From Undaria pinnatifida (taxonomy: Eukaryota; Sar; Phaeophyceae; Laminariales; Alariaceae): a stretch of 64,000 nt of DNA. Below are positions 40,271 to 52,913 of this stretch, piece by piece. The position numbers and the translations under genes were made by a program. Positions within the stretch are counted from its first letter, which is position 1. Each line of letters starts with the position of its first letter. Location: assembly GCA_012845835.1 (NCBI GenBank), contig JABAKD010000023.1, forward strand, positions 7,019,147 to 7,083,146, given 5' to 3'. The notes beneath the pieces are model-generated. The model searched no databases and was not told the DNA's origin. It saw only the letters and a list, made by a program, of their open reading frames with translations.

Positions 40271-41677
40271 AGCGCTTGGTTTGTTGGATCACTGTTGCTC
40301 AGTGTTTTGTTCGGTGTCCTGCGCTGTGTTCGTGCTTTCATGTGGCTCCTGCACAGTGCCGTTTTTATTTTAGACATTCTATCGTGAAGTCGTCTCATCT
40401 CCGTTATTTGAGGTTCTCCTAAGTTGGGAGTGAGCTACATGCCTCACCAAAAAACATACTTTGAGTCCAGGATGCCCGGGGATTTCCCAGGATGGCATAC
40501 ACCTCGGACATTTAAAAAACATAAGGATGGAAAACTGACCGGAGCGCTGTGATCGCCGAACGATTTAGATTTACACTCCGGAGTATTTTTTTTTCCTCCA
40601 ATTTTCCCCCTTTTTCAACCCCTTGATTTTAGAGATATCCACCCACCACCTGCGGTGACAGAGCGCTCCCCGGTTAGTATTCCTTCCCGACCGTTTTTGA
40701 AAAAATACCGCCCGGAGGGCCACGTTTGAGTATAAACTGAAATGTGCAACCCGATGGTGTATTTTAGAATACCTAAAAACATGATAAAATTTTATTACTA
40801 TAGTATCATCTCTCCGGCATCTTATCAGAGGGTCAATACTGCTGTAGACTATGTAGGAGTCCATATCCCGGCCAGCCGCGTCCTCCATGTCTATTTTTTT
40901 TTCAGATCCGAGGCATCAGTCAGCAGCAGGATTGGTGGAGTGGTCGGATACTCTTCTTAAGGACCTAGGACAGATGACGATTTATCTACAGATTATAGGC
41001 AGTCGACCCGGCACCTGCCACGTTGAGATGAACACAGAATCGGCATGTATGTACTGATGGATGCATATGCCCAACCCGCGCAAACGCGCGCTAGATCGTG
41101 GAGATATTACGCCCCCCACCGTGCGCCACGAGCTAGAGACCATTCAGACCACCAACCATCAAGTGAGGATCGATAATCGACAACTTGTTCGACAAGCGTG
41201 AATCTAGTGAGCATCCCAAAGAGGGGCGCGACACGATCTTGTCGACCAGGGGGCAACAGCAATAGTTTTCCCATAAAACCAGGATGCCTTCCCTCCGGAA
41301 CTCCTTTTTTTTTTCTTTCACACAGAAGAAGGGGCAACTCAACCAAAAAACAACACCTGTGTGTGGCAGTGTCGCATGCTGCGGTGCCTGCTTCCATCCC
41401 CGGCTCACCCGAACGTAGCGGAGCACCATCGCTGCACCTACACCCCTCCAGAGAAGCCCCTACACGTGAAAGGCTTCATCGGACCTTAAGGCGCGTCGCG
41501 GATGCATCACCATTTGTCTCGAATGTGAGTTTCGCTAGCTTTCGTGGAGGTTGTTGGGTACTGACGTTCCCTAAAGAGCAAGCAATGTAATAACCGTTGG
41601 TGTTTTAAACGGAAAATGGGTGCGTTGCTTACACCTACGTTCAGGTTTGTGTAGTATTCCGCGTGTACAGCCAACCA
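40271..41677. other. No gene recognised; family A variant scrap
   Basis: 40407-40460 resembles the A4 subfamily interior (TTCTCCTAAGTTGGGAGTGA, CCTCACCAAAAAAC). The remainder has overlapping short frames only. Confidence 0.4.
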
Positions 41678-41988
41678 TTTTTTTTTCTTTCTGTTTTTGC
41701 ACACTTCTACTTTCCAGCTTCTGGACAAGTCGTGGTCACAGGCGTCGTCCCTTCTTCCCCCCGGTTCTTGCCTTCAATTTTTATCGCGCATAGGGTTGAC
41801 CAATCCCACCGCTCCTCGATTTTTCATCGGGTATTGCTAACTCACGCTCTCGCGTTTTCCGCAAGTCAATTTGTGCACAAGAAAAAATCCCCACAGTTTA
41901 TACGACTATGCACTTGGGGGAATTCGAACTCGCGAAACTGACCTATACCAGGCTCAGGGATAACCTGATACGCCACCGGGGCGACCGG
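41678..41988 (-). mobile_element. tRNA-derived SINE, copy 4
   Basis: T-rich tail complement at 41678-41697, body as in the other copies, head ending GGGGCGACCGGG with B box (reverse of GAATTCGAAC, one change) and A box intact. Confidence 0.9.
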
Positions 41989-42113
41989 GTGATATACTCT
42001 TATGGCACACCGGCTCTCGGTTGCGTTTCCGAGCTGGTATTCCCTCAAACCGGGGAAGGGGGTATACCATAACAGAAGCTCAACTCGTGAGAGGTCTGCC
42101 CTCGGCGACCTTC

Positions 42114-42160
42114 TCTGGGCAAGCCGTGGTTACAGGTGTCTTCCCTTATCCCGCCCGGCA
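42114..42160 (-). mobile_element. SINE fragment
   Basis: CTGGGCAAGCCGTGGTTACA followed by GGTGTCTTCCCTTATCC matches the 3' body of the SINE for ~45 bp only. Confidence 0.6.
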
Positions 42161-43585
42161 CGTGCTGCCGTTATTATCGCAGATCAGGTATGCTGCTGTT
42201 TGTTCGGTTGCTGGGCTTCCCCTTCCTGGGTGTTTTCCGTATTCACCCGGCATTCCAGGCTGGACTACTGCAGGCAATGTATGAGGTCACCGCCTCATCG
42301 ACGCTATTTATTACTACAGCACAGACAGCACACATGAATGAGCGAATTACAGCCGTCTTTAACGCGGACCCTTACAACAAGCACCCCGAGGTGAGTCCAT
42401 GGAGATTTCTCACGTCGATCTTGCCGAAGGCAGAAGTATCGTTGTGTGTATGATTTTTTGCCAGGTGTCCCTTTTTTAGCTGGCAGGCGTTATCGCCTGC
42501 ATTTACGGACGGCTCCGCCCCCCGTTCTGCCAGAAGGTATCCGGCGGGCAGCAAACTACTAGTACCAGATATGTATTAATGGCATCCAAGAATCCCTCGC
42601 GTGGGTGACCATCACAGAGCCAGAGGCACCGCTACATGGCAGTAGTAGCCGGTCCCCAGGTCCCCAATAGCACTGATGCTGGCGTCGTCGGCAGAAGACA
42701 CAAAGAAGAACACGTGCAACACTTAGTCCAGCTTCCCTAGGTCTGTCTGTGAACAACAGCAGTTACCATGTTTGTCGGGTTACTCGGAACAGTGCTGAAT
42801 GATGCCACCACTCTCTACAGCGCTTGTGGAACCGTTTTCACGACTGATAGTCCCTACAGCTTCCCTATTCCCAGCATTGCCGGCGCCCTGAATAGTGCGA
42901 GATTATTGGGCTGGCTTACACCCACGCGCCTTTGAGAGCCACCGTTTTGTGCCTGGTGCTGTCGCTGGAACGTACTGCGTGTGTGTTTGTGGTAGTTTGG
43001 CGGTGTAGAGGTCAACACGGTGCATGTAACAATGGCGGTGCGTGTTGGTGAACCCCTTTCTTTCTGCCGCTCCTCACATGACGAGGTCCATCTACCTCTC
43101 CAAAAACCTCACGCGCGGGGACGAATAAGGGAGCTAACCCAGGTGGGCAATCCCATGGACTAGGCTTCACCGAACAAACGATTGAAAGAAAAAACAGCGC
43201 AATTCCGACGTTTTTGTGGTTAAGGCAGCCCCGTCATTCATGAGCCGGTTTTCAGGCCAAACGTGACATATCTCCCCTCATAGCAAGCGTGCATGTGACA
43301 GTAGCGGTGCTGCATTGCGCGGGCGCAGCAACAGAAAGCCCGTGTGAGACGGGCAGTGCGCGGTCTGCTCTCCGGGCCCATCAGCCCTGTTACTGGAGCC
43401 CTCCCCCGACGGCTGTCTTACGGACAGAGCTTGTCTTAAAAATTACAGAGGGTTTTCTGTGACCGTCTCTATGTCTCCCACTACGCGCTGCCGCGCTGTC
43501 ACGCTTTCGTTTTCTCATCTTCGACCACAAATTTCACGTCGTCCGTTGCGAGTTCGACGTTCGTCCGTTGTTCAACGTGATTCTC
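42161..43585. other. No gene confirmed; one frame ends at a donor-like site
   Basis: The frame through 42240-42393 reads GVFRIHPAFQAGLLQAMYEV and ends PYNKHPE before GAG|GTGAGT, a strong donor. It could be an exon of an unknown gene, but no family is recognised. 43130-43290 retains scraps of a family A right half. Confidence 0.35.
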
Positions 43586-43735
43586 GACGCGTGCTACGAT
43601 AAAGGTCACACTTATTGGTAAAAATGTTTTCTGAAGTTCGCTGCCCCCTCCTTGACCCAAAATCGGCGGAATGCCATTATGTTTTTGCGCATCTAGTTCC
43701 TTTAGTTTTTGGCGGTTGGACCACTATTTTGTGGT
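43586..43735 (-). mobile_element. Family A MITE fragment A33
   Basis: GACGCGTGCTACGATAAAGG, then TTCTGAAGTTCGCTGCCCCC and CAAAATCGGCGGAA; the other half is missing. Confidence 0.75.
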
Positions 43736-45538
43736 GCGTTTCTCTGCGAGAGGTACCAGTCTCCTAATCCCTCGCCGCCCTGTCTCGGCTGAAAACCGCG
43801 AAGTTGCGGCGGGAATCGTGAGCCCTGACCTCGCCAAATTGAGCCGCCTTGTCCCCGCCACGCGTTTGTTGTCGAGAAGCGGTTTTCGATCGTGATAACG
43901 GTGCCTGAGGCACCCACAAACATATATGAGCAGTTTGAAGTTAATTACTACGTAGGCGAGATTGTAAGGGACGTTGGTGCCTCGATACTACTGCGGTGTG
44001 CCGTGCCTTATGCACGTCACACATGGGCGAGGCAGAGTCCGTCTCTGCGAGTAAGAGGGCCCTTCCCGCAACCAGCCCCTTTCCTTCAGCTGGAGTTGAC
44101 GACGAGCTAAGCCGGCCACCTCTCTTCTTTTTCCGGCCTCTTCGCACACACGCGTGGGCGGAAACCCCCGTCGATCTTGCCCTCTCCCGCGATTACGACC
44201 TGACGGCGGGGCCTTCAGCTCGGGGCAGTGGCACCCTGCCTACTCTCGTTGCAAGTGATAACAAGAATACATCGCGTTCGGCCTTGCCTTGCCGCCTCGA
44301 TCTCTGTGACTGCGTGCCCTGGGGGCTAGATATCAAGCGTTCTCCCTTGTCCCTCAGGCCCACGGCAAAATCTGGGTCCACAACGACCGCGGGTGGCCAT
44401 ACCGAGATGACACGGCGCGACAGCAAGAGCAACAGCATCGAAATACAACAAAAAGCAACAACAACCACAACAACAACAAACATGTTTTTTTTGTAAATGC
44501 AGATTTAAAAGCAGCAACAGTAGTAACTGTAGGCTAATATTGTAATACAGTAAACTAAACAGTTAAAGGGGTAACAGCAGTGCGAGTTATGATTATATGA
44601 GTAGTGGAACAGCACAAATAATGTTGGCATACGTTGTAGCTGAAACGTTACTGGTAAACTACCAGTAATAGCAGTTGGTCGTTAGCTCCAAGCGGCGTAG
44701 GTTTCAAATCATTGTAATCAGTCTCCCAACACAGGGTAGAGGAAAGTCGACAAGTGAGCTTTTGCGTGGGAGCTCACAGCAGTCTACCATCAAAAACACC
44801 ACCCAAGTACTGGGTCCACCAAAAATTAGCAAAACCCCCAGACCGGCACAATACTTATAAGTGATTGTCATACTGAAAATCCCAACTCAAAACCCTCCCT
44901 GATTATTCACGAGACAGTGACGAATCACTAATGGATTTCATTGCATCAACAAAAACGACGAAAATGGCAAGAAGAGGAAACGACTTCATCTTCATGGAAT
45001 AAAACCTCTTCCATACTCCCTCTTGCAACAATTGTAATATCAAGAAGAGATTACAACGGCCGCACCTTCAGGGCAAAATTAGTGCGACAGACTATATCCC
45101 ATAGATCGCGAGGTCACCCGGACAAAGGTCTTCTTCTGTCGTCTCCCACTACCGTCATAGATACGAAGATCATTCCGGTAAAAGGGTGTCACACGCATTC
45201 TTGTCCACAAATACAGAATTCTATTCGACGCGAAAATTAGCCCGCGCTCTCACTGACACAAATAGTTTCCGAGCATCCACAGCCAACCTCGTTATTCATT
45301 GCACAATGAATGCAAAACAACTTGCTTGTGCACTATGTCTAATTCTCAAAATAAAATTCTTTATCGAATTAAAAGTCGCCGCAAACCATCATACCGACTT
45401 AAATACGCCCTTTAGGCTTTTGTTTGCGGGCTCCAAATAATCCAATAACGAAAAACCAAAAGCCGCCACTGTCGACACGAACAGCCCCAGCCTACGAAAA
45501 CTATTCGATCATCGCATAAGCATTTCGTGTTTCACCTT
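43736..45538. other. No gene recognised
   Basis: 44460-44480 is a CAA-rich tract. Frames at 43892-44110 and 43996-44496 lack motifs. From 44500 onward the sequence becomes AT-richer. Confidence 0.4.
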
Positions 45539-45792
45539 GACGCGTGTTACGATAAAGGTGCACCGCTTTTTTTCTGAAATTCCCGAATCGGGCGCGTAAG
45601 ACCTCTCGTAAAAGCTGATTTTAGACAAAAATAAATCTGCTACCCGATGACAACCCCCAAACGGCTTACAGTGGTATGTACACGACGAGAGTGTGAAACA
45701 AAAAGGCCTATTTCCGACGATTCGGGGTTGAGGAGCCCCGTCATTCAGATTTTTTTCAGACGAAAAGTGCTACCTCCATCGCAGCACGGGTC
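45539..45792 (+). mobile_element. Family A MITE A34, complete
   Basis: 254 bp, GACGCGTGTTACGATAAAGG to CCTCCATCGCAGCACGGGTC. Flanks CCTT and CTTT match at 3 of 4 bases. The only full A copy between 43.8 and 58.7 kb. Confidence 0.9.
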
Positions 45793-47239
45793 CTTTCCTC
45801 GAATTTCTAATAAGTTTTCGTACAATTTTGCTGTTGGTAGAACAACCAATCAATAATGAATATGCCCACCCTCTTTTTCGTTAGAGTCATTCACAAAACC
45901 ACTGCCGAAACAAAATATACCCGCAAAATTCCAAACAATCATCGCAACCATCAGTACCACCCACGTGCAGTACACCTCTCAAGGTGCACCTACGTGCCCT
46001 TTCTATAAATCGTTATCGTATGACATGTGTATCCGCTACACCATACCCCTTCTGGTCCTGTCTACACCACAAAAACACTGAAAGTTTTTCGGATTTACAA
46101 AGACTGCTTGATTTGAACTTGAAAACATACTTCAAAACTACCAGGTGAAAGAGACTACGTATACCATCCAGATCGAATTTCAGATGATATTATTTGCGGG
46201 TCTCACACCTGCCGCAAACAAGTGATATATAGTCTTCTAATCACAAGTCCCACACTGGCCGCGAACATAATTACGACACATTTCAATCAAGAACAAAGTT
46301 TCGATCGACAGGGTGTATCCCTCGCCCGGTGTTTTCCGAATCGCGCGACCGCGGGCTGAGTGTTATCAGCTCCGAGGACTTCCCCTCGGGGCTCGGAGTT
46401 CATTTGTCCACAATGCAATAGGTTGTTCGTTATCAAACGGGGTAGGGCCATGCCATCGGCATTTGACCTTCCCGATGGTATCTCAAGAGCTCACAAGAAC
46501 CGCCAAATATGACAATGGAACTCCCCGAAGAAATATATCCAACCATTATATGTACGGTAAAGTGCCCATCTCGGGTTATCAACCACAAGTTAGCTCAGAC
46601 CGCGTATCTTTCATTAACATAGCTGTCCGTACGTTAGGCAGTGATCAAGTCCAAGAAATCGTGGTCAATTTCATGACGACCTTACTTCTACCACGTATAC
46701 TAACCTTGAATAGTTATTGTTCAGCAGCCGCGTCATCACTATCGCATCTTCAAGCAAACCTACTCCACGCATCACACCTCCATTTATTATATTGCGCATG
46801 CAACTAGTCGAAACTCAGGCTATATATATACACGGAATGTTCATTTCAGTACAATAGCCACCCGTAACACGGAAGCATCAACCCGGGACATGCTCTGTCC
46901 ACTCACAGCCTCGGCGATTAACCGCCAGCTGTGGCTGCGTCAGGTACTGTCGGCGCCCTGTGTAGAAACTCCAAATAAAAAAAAATATAAATTTAAAATT
47001 CAGACAAAACAGAACATCAGCAACTCAGAATCCGGGACACCCCCCCAAACCACAATATGACCACCAACGCAGCTCATACCGCTGTAGGAGCGCCCGATTC
47101 TGGTCGGTCTTTAGCCGCAGCGCTTTGAGCTCTTTTGGCAGAACGGCCGGCGCGTCATGGAAAACGCGCAAAGCTGGACCTCAGAACCCTCTTCACCTCC
47201 TCCAGTCCTTCCCAGGTCACCTCGGCGCCGATCGTCGTC
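45793..47239. other. AT-rich region, no gene recognised
   Basis: A 164-codon frame at 46313-46807 has no motif. No repeats recognised. Confidence 0.4.
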
Positions 47240-47690
47240 ACCACCGAGCGGCAGTCGTGGCCAGACTCCCCCACACTCTACGGTAGGCGAGTACGTTCAC
47301 GTGGCGGCTTCGCCCGATCCACCCTTGCACCTGCACAAAGCCGAACCGCCACAACCTTCTTGCGTGCACGTGGGTCGCCCAACACCGCCCGGCATAACAC
47401 GTCGAGATGCGTGCGAAAAACGTTATCGCGCAGTATCTTGGCACATTCCGGCGAGGAGCCATGGTCAGCAGCGTCATCGACCGACGTCTCCAACACCCCA
47501 ACACGATCCTGCATCTCCATCTCGGAATCCTGGAATATCATGGGGCGTTGAGACAGCAGCTCCAGTGGGACACCGTCGTTCACGTCACCTGGCGCATCAA
47601 CGCCCGGCCCAAACGCCGTGACAGCCATTGCCGCCCGCAGCACAGCACCAGCGTTGGGCTCACGTACAGCAGGAGCTGTAAACTCCACTC
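47240..47690 (-). pseudogene. Ty3/gypsy-like pol remnant
   Basis: A minus-strand frame (to 47278) reads VPLELLSQRPMIFQDSE, SPECAKILRDNVFRTHLDVL, then DPRARKKVVAVRLCAGARVD and RAKPPRERT. The pattern of a leader, then F-x3-L-DP-A-V-P-(V/L)-x-V-x-L-x-x-GA-x-P-V-R-A-K-x-R is the usual linker between protease and reverse transcriptase in Ty3/gypsy polyproteins of stramenopiles. The frame stops just after this block and no RT motifs (YxDD) follow, so it is a decayed fragment. The plus strand is also open here but has low-complexity content. Identification is from motif memory only. Confidence 0.45.
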
Positions 47691-47699
47691 CATAGCCAA

Positions 47700-47817
47700 G
47701 GCCTAGGTATATGAAAACAATATTGCGAAATAATGTAGACATTCCGACAATTTTGGGTGAAGGTGTCCCGCCATTCAGAAGACAAAAGGCAAACAAATGC
47801 TACCTCTATCGTGGCAC
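47700..47817 (+). mobile_element. Family A fragment A35 (right half)
   Basis: GCCTAGGTATATGAAAACA, TTCCGACAATTTTGGGTGAA, and CTACCTCTATCGTGGCAC. Confidence 0.7.
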
Positions 47818-50800
47818 AGAACCTTTGTTTGTTCCTTCGCTTCGCGGCGTGGACATAACAAGTAAATACGTCTGAGAACAACAAACGAAACAGAAAACAT
47901 GTTGAAAACCTCCGGAAATGAAAAGGATCGTTCCAGAAAATAAATATCTTAACAGTACTCTTCTACCTTAACAACATTACTTGTGAGTTCGACAATTTAA
48001 GGGGCGATATTCATTTTTGCAGGGTGCATCATACACTGGCCGCCCGTATTAAGTTAGCTGTCATTAGCCAAAGCGCGATCAATTGTAACAATGGACGTGA
48101 ATCCTGCAATGAACAAAATCGATGCCGGCAATCGAGAGCTGCTGAGGAATGATGGCTGAGAGACGGCTGAATATGCCCAGGGCGACCGCCGGATGTTCCG
48201 TGAAAATTGTGTGCTGGTCTATTCGTAGGGGTGCGAAGCCTTCATATTATACCTTGCAGCTGTACGGCTAGTCTATAACAGGATAATTACTGGTAACAGT
48301 GGGAGTCGTAGGGAGTCTCCGTATAGAGCAACAGTATGAGTACAATACCTACATCAGCACAGGAGTAGTAGTATTAGACTATTAATAGTGCAAATGAATC
48401 ATAGCAGCATCGTGGGGGAACAGCGTTCAATCATACAGCAGCACTCGTACGTACTGGTACGATACGTTGTACGTATACACAGCAGGACAGCCAAGACACA
48501 GCAAAAAATAACAGCAAGCAGCAACGCTTCCACAGCAGCCATGGGGCTCCTGCTGTTATATAGTGTCAAGCATGTTGTGGTACTACTGCAGTCGTAGTTG
48601 GAGCAATCGTGAACCAGCCCGTACAAGTGCAATGCGCAGAGCAGTAAAACGAACCAACAGTATGTATGAGTATATCGAAGAATGGACGAAAACAGCATGC
48701 AGGAGGTCGGATCTTCAGATGCGGGGTCGAAAAACGCAAGTCCCCGCAAAAATCAGAACGCCTCTTTCAAAAAGGAGTTTTGAGTATTCGGGGGACTAGG
48801 GGGTTTGGTGTTGCGATATCTAGTCGGACAGACCACGCAAGCAAACAGTCGTGCTCTCCCTCCAAGAGACCACCTGGGCATCTTGCGGCGTCGGCTCAGG
48901 GCTGATCTTTGCTGCGTCACGGTGCTCTTTCTCCGGTGAGCAATGTTGGGTTGTTCTCTTCGCACCTTGCGTAAGGTTGTATGGCTTGGTCACAGGCGAT
49001 GAAAACTTGTGTATCATGTTTCCTCGATGATTGTTACTGCGGCAGTCGAGGGCTGTGCAATTTAAAGCTTACACAGAGACAGCGCTGGCTTTGTTTTAGT
49101 ACCTGTGTCCAGCAGGAGGCTCCCTCTCTGGTGGCTGTGGTATGGTCGGGCTGTCTTCATCGCGGTCGTGTCTTTGCTGCTCTTGCGATTCAAATTTCTG
49201 ATTTCCTGATGAAGACTATTTTTGACCACGAGCACGAGCAACGAGTACAAGCACCACACATAGTAACGAATACATGCGGTTCAATACTCGACCAATGGGT
49301 TGGCCTCGTTATGCATGTTCTCTGGTCTGTTGTTACGCACCTCCTACAGCAGTGTATCGTTGTAGCACGTCCCTACCCTGCCCTAGGAAGTGTAGCAGTA
49401 TCAGGTACCAGGCACCTGGTAAAACTGCACAGAACCCGAGCCATTTTTTTTTTAACCCATGCTCGTAGCCTTCACTAGATTGTGACGATGAGCAAATACG
49501 CCACTTGGCAGAGACCCCACTTGGCGGTGCGGTCGCTCCAGCCTGACATACGGGGCTATCATGCCACTTATACGAGGAATTATTTTGCTGCCTGTGGTGC
49601 CGACCCTAGGTTTGCTAGGACCGGCTCGTGGGGTGACGATCGTGATATACCATTCCGACGTCCCTCGCTTATTGTGGTCGCACGCGGGACAGGGGCGGCC
49701 ATTGGCCATCAGCCCGCCGCCGCGAAGCCCTGCCTGTATTTATCCAGTGCAAAATCCAGTATCCAAGAAGCTGTTGATAGTACTTCTACAAGCCGTAGAC
49801 TAGTGCTGTAGACTACAGCTGTACGTAGCTCATAAACTGCAAGCAGCGCTGTTGCACTCTGTACTATGCCTTTTGGCACGGGGAAAAATGTCTCAGTAGG
49901 GGACCAAGATGACTCCGATGATACGCGGGGTATAATCCACGGCTCGGCCGTCTCGTTGACGTGCTTTGGGTAACAGTAAGAGGTAGTCCAGGTATAAGGC
50001 AACTCATTTCTGCGGCAGGAAGTATGCGGATTTACTCTCGTGATACGACTTGGGACACGCTGTGAGGGCCGTACTTTGAAAATATTACTGCTGTACCGGC
50101 ATACGATACGTGTGTCACGCGGGTACACGTAGGGTCTTGGGGGTCTGTCACGTCAGTGCTGTACCCTGATACACTGTCAAAACATACTGAAGACACAGCA
50201 GTGCTGTTGTATACTCCAACATAGTAGTTGTATACCCACCTAAAACTAGCTGCTAATATCGATCGGGGTTGAAGACTTTCGGGTGCAAAAAAACAGGTGT
50301 TAAGTCGGGCTGTCCCTTTTCATACCTGGATATAATCGGCTCATCGGTTTCGCACCTGAAACCCGGTCTTGCCTCGTTTAAAATATCCTTTCCCTTACGC
50401 ACAAGACACTAACTGGACACGACCGTCCAGCCCAGGAGCGCTCGAGCGCCCTCCCTGATACTGTTCAGAGACATCTCTATTAGCTGCTGCCACTACGGCT
50501 GCAGAGATACCCGATACACTTGCTCGCAGACGTTGATGCACCCAACACGCACTATTAACAACACATACCTAGCATGTGTACTGCATGTAACATATTCACT
50601 GTTTATTCTGGCACGCTGTTCCCTGGTCGTCCTAAGCATTGTTCTCGCGCTGTCGGCTGCGGGGCAAGCAAGGCGCCCACCAGTACATTACGACGCATGT
50701 CTTGTTGTCGGCCGAGCTCCGCGGCGGTTGTCTGAGCTATCAACGTCGTTGAACAGTCTCCTTTTTCCATGACGTTGCGTTCCGCTTGATTGAGCAGCCT

Positions 50801-52649
50801 AATATAGGTGCAATGTCAACCCTTCATTTTTGGGCATTCTAACTAACTTGCTTCCCTCTAACATTGCTGTCTTCGGCCCTCTCTCCCGCCCGCCGTGCAG
50901 CATCACCAGTCCACTTTTTTCCGCCTGTTTTTTTCCCTCCCTGCTGTTTACTACACAGCAGCAGCGCTCTTTTGTGACTGTATGTGTGCTTTTGCACGTG
51001 GAGTGTGTGCATTCATAGGCGCACCAAGACGATAAAGAGCGGCGTTCGTTAGGTTTTCAAGAGCAGTTCTCCCTTGCAACCACAAAATCAGTATTGGTAT
51101 ACAGCAGTGCAGCAGCGCCGATATAGCGGTGGCCGTCTTCCAAGCTCTCACTTTTGTGCCAGTAGTCTCGGTGTACATGCGTGGCTGGTGCAAAGCAGCA
51201 GATAATTAAACCACGACAACATGACACGCACAATGCCACAGTCAAATACGTACCAAGTACACGAAGCATACAGCAGTAGCACAAGCAGTACCGTAGCTCA
51301 TACGTATATATTATATACACACCATTGGAACTTGATCCCCCTTTTCTGCTGGCGAGGACCCCGGTGGATACCAAGTCAACCACAACCCGAAGGGGAACAT
51401 TATATCTGGTACGAGTACCAGTACCGAGTCAGGACATGTTGGTCCGATTTATGACGATTTTCTGCGTTTAGTTGGACAGATCACTCTACGCGGGCTCAGA
51501 ACGCACATGGAGGGAACGCTACCGAGAATACCTGTCCCGAGGTTGTCTTACAAAAGGGCTTACCGCTGTGTGTGTTTTCCAGCTTCTGAGACGTTGGGTG
51601 CCCGTATTCTTAATTCTACAGGATAGCTCTATACACTTTGTATTGTAGTACTGGTGTGAAGGACCGGAAATTTTAGGCCGGGTCTCCCATCTGAAAACGA
51701 GTGCCGGATTTATTGCACATCATCTTCGCCAAAACTGCACCCGAATATGGTACCGAGCATATTTTATCGCTCTTGATCTCAGCCTTGCCTTACGATGATT
51801 TCACGTTTTCATAGCAGCTATCCTGCACTGCTGTACGCGTACGAACTAGGTACATCTACCGTGACTTGTAACTTTGTAAACTTGCAAACTGGACTGCCGT
51901 TTGCCACCGGGCCGAACTTTATAGTGTATATCCCTGACTACGAAAACAGCAGTGCGTACGAACATCATCCCACGGCTGCACTGATCGAGAATAACGTATA
52001 CATGTAATCTGGGTACATGATTGCGGCTCGCGGACTGCGCAGTCGCATTCGTCTGTTTTTCACCCAACGTTTAACTGGCTGGTGGTATACACTACATCTA
52101 GTCCTAGTACAAGTAGTACTTCTGCTTCTGCTTGTACTGCTCCTCCTCCTGGTGAAGGTATTACCAATATTTCTTAGATAGGATTCAAGGTTCAGGCGTT
52201 TTCGAAAGAATTGTCGACAGTTCCCCGGTTTGTTCTTGTTTCGGGAGATCGGCGGTCGAGCGGGACACTGGGGTTTGGTCACACGAATTTAACCCGTACT
52301 ACATTACCACTACCCACCATCACCACCACTTTGCTAAATGTTGCTGCTTTGGTTGCTGCTGCTGCTGCTGCTGCTGCCACCGCCGCACCTGCTGTCTCTT
52401 TGGTTTTATTCGCACATCAGGACCGGGAGAACTCCTTGCGGAGTGCGGAGGATGTTTGTGGAGATGAAGTACTCATCGCAGCGATAGCAAGACAGTAACA
52501 TATATCGAAACGTCGGCATTGCGAGGGGGGGGGTTCTCATACCCTATTGTCCCCCCCCAGATATGACTGCCCTTCACGGAATCCTGCGCGTATGGGCTTC
52601 TAAGTGACGATGGTGGCGATGCTTCACACATCGAACAGATCCGATCCTT
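47818..52649. other. 4.8 kb with no gene or repeat recognised
   Basis: The region is rich in short palindromic CAGCAGT, GTACTGTAG and TACGTACTGGTAC-like words. A GCT-repeat lies near 52355-52378. Frames such as 49452-49709 (minus), 50533-50772 (plus, signal-like hydrophobic N-terminus) and 51795-52007 (plus) cannot be tied to a family. It is the least repeat-rich stretch of the window. Confidence 0.45.
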
Positions 52650-52909
52650 GACCAACGCTAAGTTTGGAGTTTTTTTTTTTTTTTTGCAGTGGTTCGGGTT
52701 TACTCGCGGGAGTGACGCCCCTGCTTCTTTCTTTGCGCTTTGGTGTTGTTTTATTATCGATTTATAAACCCCGCAATGAAATGGCTGGCTATGCTGCGCC
52801 AAACATATCGCCCGAAGTCTTATTCGTCAGCGAGAAACAGCGTCACTCGTGCGAGTGGCTCAAGTCCAGTTGTGGACAAGCCCCCCTCTCCCCTGCCGTA
52901 GCGTTGGTC
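52650..52909. mobile_element. Family C MITE C4, complete
   Basis: 260 bp, GACCAACGCTAAGTTTGGAG to CCCTGCCGTAGCGTTGGTC, exact CCTT duplication (52646-52649, 52910-52913). Palindromic zones TTTACTCGCGGGAGTGACG and CGTCACTCGTGCGAGTGGC lie 40-65 bp inside each end. Confidence 0.95.
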
Positions 52910-52913
52910 CCTT

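Noticed and set aside
42002..42453. Overlapping frames containing GVFRIHPAFQAGLLQAMYEV
   Set aside because: One ends at a good donor, but the upstream part is SINE-derived and no acceptor or family could be supported.
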